NCBI GenBank assembly: GCA_028689715.1
Contig: JAQVCQ010000001.1
Location: 54,787-118,786, forward strand
Direction of reading: 5' to 3'
Source of the DNA: Lachnospiraceae bacterium
Lineage (GTDB): Bacteria > Bacillota > Clostridia > Lachnospirales > Lachnospiraceae
Length of the DNA stretch: 64,000 nt
A model generated the notes under the pieces. That model did no database searches and was not told the origin of the DNA. It saw only the letters and a program-made list of their open reading frames with translations. A program made the translations under genes and the position numbers. Of the stretch, positions 9,510 through 17,235 are shown piece after piece (the stretch's first letter is position 1; the number at the start of each line of letters is the position of its first letter).

Positions 9510-10688
9510 TTAAAATTCTACTTCTGTACCATAATAAATGCAAGTAAATAATTTTTCCATAGCAGCAGGATCGATTGATCTTGGATTGGATCCTGTACAA
9601 GCATCATTTACTGCGTTTTCTGAGATTGCTGCAATTTTTTCTTTGAATTCAGATTCGATAATTCCAAAATCTTTTAAAGTATTAGGAATTCCCATATAGT
9701 TATTCATTTCAACAATTTTCTTGCAAAGACCATCAACACATTCTTTAACAGTTCCTGTGATTCCGATTGAATTTGCTATTTCAGCATATCGAACAGCAGC
9801 TGTTTCAACTTTTGCATTATATTTTATAACGTATGGAAGATACATTGCATTGGCAAGACCATGTGTAATATGACCTGTTGAGAAAGCAGCACCAGTCTTG
9901 TGAGCCATAGAATGTACGATTCCAAGTAATGCATTAGAGAATGCCATACCAGCCAGACACTGGCCATAGTGCATAACTTCGCGGCTGTTCATGTCACCGT
10001 CATAGGATTTAATCAGGTCGGAATTTACGATCTGAATTGCTTTGATAGCAAGAGGATCTGTAAATACACTGTTCAATGTTGAAACATAAGCTTCAACAGC
10101 ATGTGTCAGTGCATCCATACCGGTATATGCTGTCAGGCTCTTTGGCATTGTTTCAGCAAGTGCTGGATCAACAATAGCAACGTCAGGTGTAATGTTAAAG
10201 TCAGCAAGTGGATATTTGATACCCTTTGCATAATCTGTGATGACAGAAAAAGCAGTTACTTCTGTAGCAGTTCCTGATGTTGATGGGATTGCACAGAATT
10301 TTGCTTTTGTTCTAAGTGTTGGGAAGTTAAAAGGTATACATAAATCTTCAAAAGTAACTTCTGGATATTCATAAAAAGCCCACATTGCTTTAGCAGCGTC
10401 AATTGGTGATCCACCGCCCATGGAAATGATCCAGTCAGGTTCGAATTCGCGCATCATTTCTGCACCTTTCATAACCGTTTCAACAGATGGATCTGGCTCA
10501 ACATTTTCAAATAATATGGTTTCAATCCCAGCTTCTTTTAAATAGTTAAGTGCTTTATCAACAAATCCGAATTTTTTCATGGATCCGCCACCTAATACAA
10601 GGATTGCTTTTTTTCCTTTCAGGTTCTTTAATTCTGCGAGAGAATCTGCTCCATAATAGAGATCTCTAGGTAATGTAAATCTGCTCAT
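9510..10688 (-). CDS. Iron-containing alcohol dehydrogenase
   Basis: Group III (Fe-dependent) alcohol dehydrogenase, 392 residues, that reduces aldehydes or butanal-type substrates with NAD(P)H. NAD-binding GGGSPIDAAK is at about 95-104, and the metal ligands are in TGMDALTHAVEAY (Asp, His), GIVHSMAHK and STGHITHG (His). It resembles the dehydrogenase half of AdhE and BdhA/B proteins. AGGAGG precedes the ATG. A Rex-like operator sits just downstream of the -10 box, which fits a role as an NADH sink. Substrate range cannot be told from sequence. Confidence 0.93.
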   Translation of the reverse strand: MSRFTLPRDLYYGADSLAELKNLKGKKAILVLGGGSMKKFGFVDKALNYLKEAGIETILFENVEPDPSVETVMKGAEMMREFEPDWIISMGGGSPIDAAKAMWAFYEYPEVTFEDLCIPFNFPTLRTKAKFCAIPSTSGTATEVTAFSVITDYAKGIKYPLADFNITPDVAIVDPALAETMPKSLTAYTGMDALTHAVEAYVSTLNSVFTDPLAIKAIQIVNSDLIKSYDGDMNSREVMHYGQCLAGMAFSNALLGIVHSMAHKTGAAFSTGHITHGLANAMYLPYVIKYNAKVETAAVRYAEIANSIGITGTVKECVDGLCKKIVEMNNYMGIPNTLKDFGIIESEFKEKIAAISENAVNDACTGSNPRSIDPAAMEKLFTCIYYGTEVEF

Positions 10689-10709
10689 TCTAAATTTCCT
10701 CCTAATAGT

Positions 10710-10727
10710 TTGTTATTTATTTATCAA
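10710..10727. promoter_or_regulatory. Candidate Rex (NADH-sensing repressor) operator
   Basis: TTGTTATTTATTTATCAA matches the Firmicutes Rex consensus TTGTTAANNNNTTAACAA at 12 of 14 fixed positions. It lies immediately downstream of the predicted -10 box and upstream of the ribosome binding site of the alcohol dehydrogenase gene, a normal repressor position. Confidence 0.65.
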
Positions 10728-10735
10728 ACATCCAT

Positions 10736-10763
10736 ATTATATCATATTCCAAAAGATTTACAA
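10736..10763 (-). promoter_or_regulatory. Promoter of the alcohol dehydrogenase gene
   Basis: Reverse strand: TTGTAA (10758-10763), 16-nt spacer, TATAAT (10736-10741). Confidence 0.7.
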
Positions 10764-10809
10764 TCTGTTTTTCACAATAATATAAAATAATTTAGTGATA
10801 TATATGATG

Positions 10810-10827
10810 AAATATACGGGTATATTT
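10810..10827. repeat. 18-bp AT-rich palindrome in the adh-thiN intergenic region
   Basis: AAATATAC-GG-GTATATTT, perfect 8-bp arms with a 2-nt centre. It lies in the 279-bp divergent region, which otherwise holds the adh promoter and no clear thiN promoter. Confidence 0.5.
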
Positions 10828-10967
10828 ACTGAGATATGAATATGAATCGAAGAATAACAGAAATGGAATAGTATCAAAAAGCGATTCTATGCTGTTCATT
10901 TTATAAAAAAACGTGTAGACTATGAATATGCCAGGCAGCTGTTATTTATTTTACAGTTAAGGCGAAA

Positions 10968-11633
10968 ATGGAAGGAAATGAAGAAATGAAAGAGTGTGTT
11001 ATTATTGGTGCGGGTGATGTGAACGCAGAGAAATTATCCGAATTTAAAAAAATATTTATTATAGCAGCGGACGGGGGTTATGTGAATCTGATCAGAATGC
11101 ATAAAACGCCAGATGTATTGATCGGTGACTTTGATTCGCTTCTGGAGGCAGGAATCAGTGAGGAAATGCTTCCAATGAATCAGTTTGAAATATGCAGACT
11201 GCCATGCGAGAAAGATGAAACGGACATTCTGGCCGCTATCAAGCATGGAATGAAATTGGGCTATAATAAATTTCATATTTTTGGTGGTACAGGAGATAGA
11301 ATAGATCATATATTTGCCAATATTCAGTGTTTAACGTTTCTCGCCAATCATGGATGCGAAGCATTGCTGTATGGGATGGATTTTGAAGCATGTGTTCTGA
11401 AAGATTCAGTTATGAAATTTAAAGAAGAAACGCAGGGAACGGTTTCTATTTTCTGCCTTGGTGAAACTGCACAGGGTGTAACACTGGAAGGTCTGAAATA
11501 CCCACTAAACGATGTTGTTTTGAACTATGATGATCCAATTGGCGTCAGTAATGAATTTATTGGTAAAAAGAGCAGTATTCGGGTAAAAAAAGGTCTGCTG
11601 CTCATCATAAGATATTACAGTAAAAAAATGTAA
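10968..11633 (+). CDS. thiN: Thiamine pyrophosphokinase
   Basis: Converts thiamine to thiamine diphosphate with ATP. 221 residues, matching the single-domain ThiN type. Visible are the catalytic DVLIGDFDSL, PCEKDETDIL, the GGTGDRIDHIFAN motif with its aspartates, and a C-terminal thiamine-binding beta domain (about 140-221). The ATG at 10968 has AAGG 6 nt upstream; a second ATG at 10986 (MKECVIIG) is also possible. No TPP riboswitch is recognisable upstream. In many Firmicutes thiN follows rpe; here it is alone. Confidence 0.93.
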   Translation: MEGNEEMKECVIIGAGDVNAEKLSEFKKIFIIAADGGYVNLIRMHKTPDVLIGDFDSLLEAGISEEMLPMNQFEICRLPCEKDETDILAAIKHGMKLGYNKFHIFGGTGDRIDHIFANIQCLTFLANHGCEALLYGMDFEACVLKDSVMKFKEETQGTVSIFCLGETAQGVTLEGLKYPLNDVVLNYDDPIGVSNEFIGKKSSIRVKKGLLLIIRYYSKKM

Positions 11634-11653
11634 TATAAGCAAAAGCAGCAGAC
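11593..11653. terminator. Nested hairpin between convergent thiN and ABC exporter genes
   Basis: Outer arms GTCTGCTGCT (11593-11602) and AGCAGCAGAC (11644-11653) enclose an inner 8-bp stem (11612-11619 with 11629-11636). Neither strand shows a clean T run after the outer stem, so termination is only likely. Confidence 0.45.
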
Positions 11654-11661
11654 GATCTAAA

Positions 11662-13446
11662 TTAAACTGCAAGAATTTCTTTAAATTGAGAACGGTATAA
11701 TTCGTAATATTGCCCTTTTGCCAGAAAAAGCTGTTCTGGTGTACCGGATTCGACTATGCCACCCTGGTCGATCACAAATATCCTGTCAGCATTCTGTATT
11801 GTCGAAAGGCGGTGAGCGATCACAAAGGATGTACGGCCCTTTAACAGCGCCTCGATTCCTTTTTGAACTAGAATTTCAGTCCTTGTATCGATTGAAGAGG
11901 TTGCTTCATCGAGAATCAGAATACTTGGGTCAGAGACCATAGTTCTTGCAAACGCAAGTAATTGTTTCTGACCAACAGACAGACCACCACCACGTTCCTG
12001 CAAAATGGTATCATAACCATGTTCTGTTTTCATAATAAATTCATGTGCATTGACTGATTTTGCGGCAGCGATGATTTCTTCGTCTGTCGCATTTAATTTT
12101 CCATATCTTATATTATCTTTAATGGATCCAGTAAACAGGTAATTATCCTGAGTCATAATTCCAAGATGATTTCTTAGACTTTCAAGACTGATACACCCAA
12201 TATCATGACCATCAAGCAGAATCTGACCTTTCTCTATGTCATAAAATCTACTCAGCAAATTAATGATCGTTGTTTTTCCGGCACCGGTAGGACCTACCAG
12301 TGCAATTGTTTCACCGGGACTGACATCAAATGATACATGATCTAAAACAGGGGTGGAATCATCATAGGAAAAAGAGACCTGATTAAATACGACATGTCCA
12401 CGTAGTGATTCCAGCTCTATAACGGATTTTTGATCTGTTATTTTTGAAGGGGTATCCATGATTTCAAAAATACGTTCAGCGCCTGAAATATTTGTGATCA
12501 GCTGAGTATAAAAATTACTAAGGTTCATAATTGGATGCCAGAACATACCTATGTATGTGCCAAAAGCGATCAAAGTACCAATACTGACAGATTCAACACC
12601 AATCAGTACGACTCCTGTATAATAAAGAAACGCAAGTCCAAGACCCCATGATAAATCAATGACTGAACCAAAAGCATCATTGAGACGCACAGCATCCATG
12701 AACGAATCGCGATGTTCTCCCACGAGCTGGCGAAAAGTTGCGTTAGTTTCTTTTTCGGCGGAAAAACTTTGTATGATTCTGATGCCGGATAAATCTTCGT
12801 GAATAAAAGCATTCAAATTGGATGATTTCTTTTTGTGAATTTGCCAGCGCTTATGGGAATAGACCTGAATCAGCCACATGCAAACACCCATAAAAGGAAT
12901 CGTGATCAAGGACGCCGCCGCCAGTCCTGGATTTTTGTAGAACATAATGGCAACAACACAAATTATTGTAAGAAAATCAGGAATTAAAGTAGTAACACTA
13001 TTTGACAGAACATCCTTTAAGGAATTAATATCGCCAATGATACGTGCGAGAATTTTACCTGTTGGACGACTGTCAAAAAAACTAAAGTCAAGAGTCTGAA
13101 TATGTGTATATAATTCCTGACGGATCGTGACAAGAACCTGGTTGCATATTTTTGCCATAATAAACATTCTTAATTTGATCAGAAAAACCATAATAAGGTT
13201 TAAAAGCAATGCGGATAGGATCAATCTGATCAATCCTTGTGTATCTTGAGTCCTGATATGTCTGTCAATGGCTCTTTCGATGATCAGAGGATTTAATATG
13301 CTGACACCGATACAATATGCCATAATAAGGAGTACAAAAAATATTTTTAATTTATAGGCGAGCAGATAACGGAAGAGACGAAGCATCGTAATGTTTTTTT
13401 TGGTTGTTTTTAAATCTTCGTCCTGCCTGAATGAATTGTTTGCCAT
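11662..13446 (-). CDS. ABC exporter half-transporter with consensus ATPase site (BmrD-like)
   Basis: Fused membrane-ATPase half transporter of 594 residues: six helices in an ABC type 1 exporter domain (about 25-320), then the ATPase (about 345-580) with Walker A GPTGAGKT, C-loop LSVGQ and Walker B ILILDEATSSID, which keeps the catalytic Glu. The ATG at 13446 is preferred because AAAGGAAG lies 5 nt upstream; the longer frame begins at a TTG inside the gap. It follows the other half transporter by 44 bp, and the pair should form a heterodimer of the BmrCD/TM287-288 kind, exporting drugs or lipids. The altered C-loop (LSVGQ for LSGGQ) fits such a pair. Confidence 0.92.
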   Translation of the reverse strand: MANNSFRQDEDLKTTKKNITMLRLFRYLLAYKLKIFFVLLIMAYCIGVSILNPLIIERAIDRHIRTQDTQGLIRLILSALLLNLIMVFLIKLRMFIMAKICNQVLVTIRQELYTHIQTLDFSFFDSRPTGKILARIIGDINSLKDVLSNSVTTLIPDFLTIICVVAIMFYKNPGLAAASLITIPFMGVCMWLIQVYSHKRWQIHKKKSSNLNAFIHEDLSGIRIIQSFSAEKETNATFRQLVGEHRDSFMDAVRLNDAFGSVIDLSWGLGLAFLYYTGVVLIGVESVSIGTLIAFGTYIGMFWHPIMNLSNFYTQLITNISGAERIFEIMDTPSKITDQKSVIELESLRGHVVFNQVSFSYDDSTPVLDHVSFDVSPGETIALVGPTGAGKTTIINLLSRFYDIEKGQILLDGHDIGCISLESLRNHLGIMTQDNYLFTGSIKDNIRYGKLNATDEEIIAAAKSVNAHEFIMKTEHGYDTILQERGGGLSVGQKQLLAFARTMVSDPSILILDEATSSIDTRTEILVQKGIEALLKGRTSFVIAHRLSTIQNADRIFVIDQGGIVESGTPEQLFLAKGQYYELYRSQFKEILAV

Positions 13447-13490
13447 GTTTACTTCCTTTCTATCGTTCAAAAGTTGGATAACTGGTTAGA

Positions 13491-15236
13491 TCAAAATGAT
13501 TCCTGCATAAATGCAAATTTTTCAGCACCACGGTACTGGGCAAGATAGGTTTCGTAATACAGACCTTGTTTCTTCATCAATGTTTCATGTGTACCCCGTT
13601 CAGCTATGGAACCGTTATCCAGAAACAGAATTTCATCCGCACTACGCACGGCACTGATCCTGTGTGCAATAATGACCTTGGTAGTATCATAGATCATATT
13701 GAGATTACTCCAGATCTGATGTTCCGTTTCGGTATCAAGTGCAGAAGTGGAATCATCCATAACAAGTACAGGAGTCTGTTTTGCCAAAGCCCTTGCAATA
13801 CTGATCCGTTGTTTTTGTCCACCAGAAAGACCGACACCGCGTTCTCCTATAATGGTTTCATACTGTTTGTCCATCCGCTCGATAAATTCACTGGCACGTG
13901 CATGATACGCAGAAGCAGTGATTATGTCATCATCGATACTGTCTTTTTTACCCAGTCTTATATTTTCGGTGATGGTATCGGAAAATAAGAACACATCCTG
14001 CATTACAACTGAAATGCTTCCTCGCAGCAGGGAAAGAGGCAGAGTGGAAATATTAATGTCATCCAGACAGACTGTTCCGCATGATGGTTCATATAAACGT
14101 TGCAGCAGTTGTATGATCGTGGATTTACCAGCACCTGTGGCTCCCATAATTCCAATGGTCTTGCCTGGAAGTACAGTGAAATTGATATCATTCAGAATTA
14201 GATTGCCCTGATCACCTTTGTAAGAAACATGTGAGAACTCAATTTTTCCAATTATTGTATCTGGAATAACGGGATCTTTCGGATCACGGATCGTTGGAGT
14301 CTCTGCAATGATCTTTTTAATTTTACGGTTAGAAGCAACAGCAGCAGAAATACCGTTACTTAACCAGCCCAGCATTTCCATTGGCCATACAATGTTCATA
14401 GAATACTCCACAAATGCACCCAGCGATCCAAGCGTCATCTGGTCATGAATAACAAAATAGCCGCCGCCCAGAATGACCAGAAGCGGGAGAAGCTTTGTTA
14501 TTAATTGAAAATAAGGATAAAAGCGTATAAAAATATTAGACTGCTTCATGTTTAATTCATAAAATTTTTGGTTGTGTGAAAGAAACTTTGCAATTTCATG
14601 TTTTTCGCGTGCAAATGCTTTTACAGTCCTGACACCTGCAAGATTTTCTTCTGCGACACGGTTCAATACAGCATTTTCTTCGCTGATCTCTTCATAAATG
14701 ATTCCAAGTTTTTGTTCCATGATCATTGCGAGCGATGCCGAGAGCAACATAAATATTGTTGGAATGATAGCAAGCCGGGCATCAATTCGAAACATACAGT
14801 ATAAAACGATACCAGTATGTAATACGACTTCGATCATCAGCATCACGATAAAGGTCAATGATTCCCATATCCTGTCAATGTCATCTTTTACGCGAGCCAT
14901 GAGTTCACCTGTGTTATTTTTATCAAAAAAATCGGCTGACAGACTTTGTATATGTGAAAACAGTTCAATACGCATATCGGAAGCGATCCTGGATCCGGTC
15001 TTGTCAAATAAATACTCTTTACTATACTGGAAACAACATCTTCCAATTCCAATTCCTGCCATTCCAATCAGAAGAGGAATAAAATAGGTAAGATTCTGGT
15101 TTATAATAACATCATCGATCATGATCCTTGTCAGCTGCGGGGACAGCATATCCAGGCTTACACTGATGATCATTGATAAAATTGCAGCAAGATAGGACCA
15201 CTTATGGTTCAGAATGTAAGTTTTTAATGAAGTCAA
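13491..15236 (-). CDS. ABC exporter half-transporter with degenerate catalytic site (BmrC-like)
   Basis: 581-residue half transporter: exporter membrane domain (about 15-300), ATPase with Walker A GATGAGKST, C-loop LSGGQKQRIS and Walker B VLVMDDSTSALD. The Walker B catalytic Glu is Asp here, the hallmark of the degenerate half of heterodimeric exporters such as BmrC. I place the start at the TTG at 15236 because GGAG lies 7 nt upstream and an intrinsic terminator lies just before it; a longer frame to 15287 would run through that hairpin. First gene of the ABC pair, controlled by an upstream leader peptide and attenuator (inference). The substrate is unknown; ribosome-targeting drugs are the usual inducers of this arrangement. 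Confidence 0.92.
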   Translation of the reverse strand: MTSLKTYILNHKWSYLAAILSMIISVSLDMLSPQLTRIMIDDVIINQNLTYFIPLLIGMAGIGIGRCCFQYSKEYLFDKTGSRIASDMRIELFSHIQSLSADFFDKNNTGELMARVKDDIDRIWESLTFIVMLMIEVVLHTGIVLYCMFRIDARLAIIPTIFMLLSASLAMIMEQKLGIIYEEISEENAVLNRVAEENLAGVRTVKAFAREKHEIAKFLSHNQKFYELNMKQSNIFIRFYPYFQLITKLLPLLVILGGGYFVIHDQMTLGSLGAFVEYSMNIVWPMEMLGWLSNGISAAVASNRKIKKIIAETPTIRDPKDPVIPDTIIGKIEFSHVSYKGDQGNLILNDINFTVLPGKTIGIMGATGAGKSTIIQLLQRLYEPSCGTVCLDDINISTLPLSLLRGSISVVMQDVFLFSDTITENIRLGKKDSIDDDIITASAYHARASEFIERMDKQYETIIGERGVGLSGGQKQRISIARALAKQTPVLVMDDSTSALDTETEHQIWSNLNMIYDTTKVIIAHRISAVRSADEILFLDNGSIAERGTHETLMKKQGLYYETYLAQYRGAEKFAFMQESF

Positions 15237-15263
15237 AATAATTCTCCTTTTCAATAAAATAAT

Positions 15264-15290
15264 AAAAAAAGCCGTGGTATACACCACGGC
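15264..15290 (-). terminator. Intrinsic terminator (attenuator) in the ABC exporter leader
   Basis: Read on the reverse strand, an 8-bp perfect stem GCCGTGGT/ACCACGGC (15283-15290 with 15271-15278, 4-nt loop) is followed by TTTTTTT (15264-15270). It lies between the leader ORF and the first ABC gene on the same transcript, so full-length expression needs read-through. Confidence 0.9.
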
Positions 15291-15332
15291 CTGAAATCAG
15301 TACAAAAACGTATCAAAATCGCAATAAAGAGA

Positions 15333-15422
15333 TCAATAGACAGAGATACCGGTTCGGAGGTTGTATATCGTAAGGCATTTATTAAGTTGAATGGTCTTTT
15401 TAATTGAATGAATACGTAACAT
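15333..15422 (-). CDS. 29-residue leader peptide of the ABC exporter operon (BmrB-like role)
   Basis: On the reverse strand ATG at 15420-15422 is preceded at 8 nt by a perfect AAGGAGG (15431-15437) and the frame runs 29 codons to TGA at 15333-15335. The peptide begins MLRIHSIKKTIQLNKC and ends RTGISVY. It sits between a strong promoter and an intrinsic terminator that precedes the exporter genes. In Bacillus subtilis, translation of the bmrB leader controls bmrCD by attenuation when antibiotics stall ribosomes; the layout here is the same. TATACAACC, as transcribed within leader codons 19-22, can pair with GGTGTATA of the terminator's left side with one bulge, a possible antiterminator. The peptide itself matches nothing I recognise. 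Confidence 0.8.
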   Translation of the reverse strand: MLRIHSIKKTIQLNKCLTIYNLRTGISVY

Positions 15423-15457
15423 TGTTTATACCTCCTTAAATTAGTTTAGATGATATT

Positions 15458-15486
15458 AAGATAAACTTTATAAAATAAAATGTCAA
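15458..15486 (-). promoter_or_regulatory. Promoter of the leader peptide and ABC exporter operon
   Basis: Reverse strand: TTGACA (15481-15486), 17-nt spacer, TATCTT (15458-15463). Confidence 0.8.
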
Positions 15487-15532
15487 TCATTTTTTAAAAC
15501 ATTCAGAAAAAAATAAAATATTGATTTTATTC

Positions 15533-15561
15533 TTGTCAGAAACGTATGAATATGATAACAT
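15533..15561 (+). promoter_or_regulatory. Promoter of the tRNA-Leu gene
   Basis: TTGTCA (15533-15538), 17-nt spacer, TAACAT (15556-15561), about 45 bp upstream of the mature tRNA. Confidence 0.6.
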
Positions 15562-15606
15562 GTAATTCGGTCATTCTTGTATATAAAAAGAAAGAATCAC
15601 AAATTT

Positions 15607-15689
15607 GCCGGCGTGTCGGAATGGCAGACGAGGCAGACTCAAAATCTGTTGTAGGCAACTACGTGCGGGTTCAAGTCCCGCCGCCGGCA
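15607..15689 (+). tRNA. tRNA-Leu, anticodon CAA
   Basis: 83-nt class II tRNA. Acceptor arms GCCGGCG and CGCCGGC pair fully, the T arm is GCGGG-TTCAAGT-CCCGC, the anticodon loop is CTCAAAA (anticodon CAA, codon UUG), and a long variable arm (about TGTAGGCAACTACG) marks Leu. The 3' CCA is not encoded. An intrinsic terminator follows directly. Confidence 0.95.
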
Positions 15690-15692
15690 GTA

Positions 15693-15731
15693 AAAACCCT
15701 TGAAATCTATTATAGATCTCAGGGTTTTTTT
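15693..15731 (+). terminator. Intrinsic terminator after tRNA-Leu
   Basis: AAAACCCT (15693-15700) pairs with AGGGTTTT (15721-15728), with an inner ATCTA/TAGAT stem, followed by T7. Confidence 0.85.
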
Positions 15732-15792
15732 GCATATCAGGCATTAAAGCTAACCTGATAGTACGAAAAACTCACCTCTTGCGTAGAATCTA

Positions 15793-15820
15793 TTTACTTC
15801 ACAGGGTGTATTGCTATAAT
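15793..15820 (+). promoter_or_regulatory. Promoter of the LytTR/LiaF-like pair
   Basis: TTTACT (15793-15798), 16-nt spacer, TATAAT (15815-15820). Its expected start point near 15827 excludes the in-frame ATG at 15823 as the translation start of the downstream gene. Confidence 0.6.
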
Positions 15821-15861
15821 AAATGCATGGAGACGAAAATAAAAAAAGACAGGGTGCGATC

Positions 15862-16323
15862 ATGAAAGTAAAAATTGAAATCGATGAACAACTGATAGAA
15901 GAAGAAGTTCTGATCAAATGCCCTGTATTGAATGAAAGGGTGAATCGGATCTATCAGGAAATGGCAGAACTGGAGAAGAGAGAAAAAAATCTTGTATTAT
16001 ATAAAGATAATACAGAATATTATATCCCTTTGCAGAAAGTACTATTTTTTGAAACGGATGGAGGCTGTATCAGTGCACATACAGCAAATGACATTTACCA
16101 GATCCATATAAGACTTTACGAACTGGAGGAATCACTCCCGGGCAACTTCATGAGAGTATCAAAGTCAACGATTCTTAATACCAAGAGTGTATACTCTGTG
16201 ACAAAGAATCTTACAGCATCCAGTGTGGTACAGCTTTTAAACACACACAAACAGGTTTTTGTATCCAGAAATTATTATAAAGCACTGAAATCAAGATTAG
16301 AAGATAAGAGGATGGGAATATGA
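15862..16323 (+). CDS. Stand-alone LytTR-domain transcriptional regulator
   Basis: 153 residues. A short N-terminal segment (1-55) with predicted helix is followed by a LytTR DNA-binding domain (about 55-145) with IPLQKVLFFETDGGCISAH, the FMRVSKSTILN motif and the closing VFVSRNYYKALK. There is no receiver domain. This layout matches the small LytTR regulators that pair with a membrane protein and often autoregulate. The start is set by AGGG 8 nt upstream and by the promoter position. It overlaps the next gene by 4 bp (ATGA), so the two are translationally coupled. Confidence 0.85.
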   Translation: MKVKIEIDEQLIEEEVLIKCPVLNERVNRIYQEMAELEKREKNLVLYKDNTEYYIPLQKVLFFETDGGCISAHTANDIYQIHIRLYELEESLPGNFMRVSKSTILNTKSVYSVTKNLTASSVVQLLNTHKQVFVSRNYYKALKSRLEDKRMGI

Positions 16324-17045
16324 AAAGAAAAGATATTTATTGGGGGTTATTGTTTTTAATTGGAGCGATCCTGATCATAGTCAGTCAGTTGGGATTTGTA
16401 ACAGGAGTCGGATTTTTTGGAATTGCAGCATCTGTGATACTGGCAGGCATCATGATTGACAGTCTGATCCATTTAAATTTTGGAGGAATCCTATTTCCTG
16501 CGGCGTTTATCTGTATTATTTTTGCAGAAGAATGGAATATTACGAACCTTACACCTTGGCCGGTCCTGTTAACAGCATTACTTGGATCGATCGGTTTATC
16601 GATCCTGTTCAGGAAACCCGGAAAATGGCATCACAATACCTGCAACCAGGGATGGGAACAGGAATGGAATCATGGAAAAGAACATTTTGATACCATTATT
16701 AATGAACCTGATGGGAATGTTGTTGACTGTTCAGTGAGCTTTGGATCAAGTATTAAGTATATCAATACGGACCAGTTCGAACGTGCAAATATCAATTGTT
16801 CCTTTGGCGCAATGAAGGTATATTTTGATCATGCGGCGATTCAGAATGAACAGGCAGTGATCTGGATGGATGTTTCATTTTCGGGAGTAGAACTTTATAT
16901 TCCAAAAACATGGAATACGGTACTTCAGGTCAACACATCGCTTGGAGGTCTCAGTGAAAAGAATAGGAAAGAAGCCAGCAATTCTCCGACTGTAATCATA
17001 AAAGGAAATATAAAATTTGCAGGTGTAGAAATTATATACGTATAA
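16320..17045 (+). CDS. LiaF-like membrane protein (LiaI-LiaF transmembrane region plus LiaF C-terminal domain)
   Basis: 241 residues. The N-terminal third has four hydrophobic segments (about 8-25, 28-45, 50-70, 75-95), starting DIYWGLLFLIGAILIIVSQ, typical of LiaI-LiaF membrane regions. The C-terminal part (about 130-241) is a repetitive beta domain with SFGSSIKYI, SFGAMKVYFDHA, SFSGVELYIPKTW and IKFAGVEIIYV, the LiaF (DUF2154) beta-helix pattern. LiaF restrains the LiaSR envelope-stress system in Bacillus. Here the partner is a LytTR protein, so it may hold that regulator at the membrane (inference). Confidence 0.8.
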   Translation: MKRKDIYWGLLFLIGAILIIVSQLGFVTGVGFFGIAASVILAGIMIDSLIHLNFGGILFPAAFICIIFAEEWNITNLTPWPVLLTALLGSIGLSILFRKPGKWHHNTCNQGWEQEWNHGKEHFDTIINEPDGNVVDCSVSFGSSIKYINTDQFERANINCSFGAMKVYFDHAAIQNEQAVIWMDVSFSGVELYIPKTWNTVLQVNTSLGGLSEKNRKEASNSPTVIIKGNIKFAGVEIIYV

Positions 17046-17084
17046 GCAATCAGGTTTGAAAGAACGTTAAGATTTAGAAATAGG

Positions 17085-17119
17085 ACTGCAGAATGGGTTG
17101 ATCCATACTGCAGTTTTTT
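17085..17119 (+). terminator. Intrinsic terminator after the LytTR/LiaF-like pair
   Basis: ACTGCAG (17085-17091) pairs with CTGCAGT (17108-17114), extended by ATGG/CCAT, then a T run. Confidence 0.85.
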
Positions 17120-17235
17120 AATGCAGTTTCAATGGCTATTTTGAATGATAATAGTGAAAAAATAAAGACGATATGTTATAATTATCAGAAGAATAGCGTA
17201 TTGTCAGAAATAAAGTGGAGAGGTCGTGATGATTC

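Noticed and set aside
10764..10967. TPP riboswitch upstream of thiamine pyrophosphokinase
   Set aside because: No CTGAGA or ACCTGATCTGG-type thi-box elements are visible in the gap; only an AT-rich palindrome is seen.
15237..15287. N-terminal extension of the first ABC gene to 15287
   Set aside because: It would translate through the attenuator hairpin; the TTG at 15236 has GGAG 7 nt upstream.
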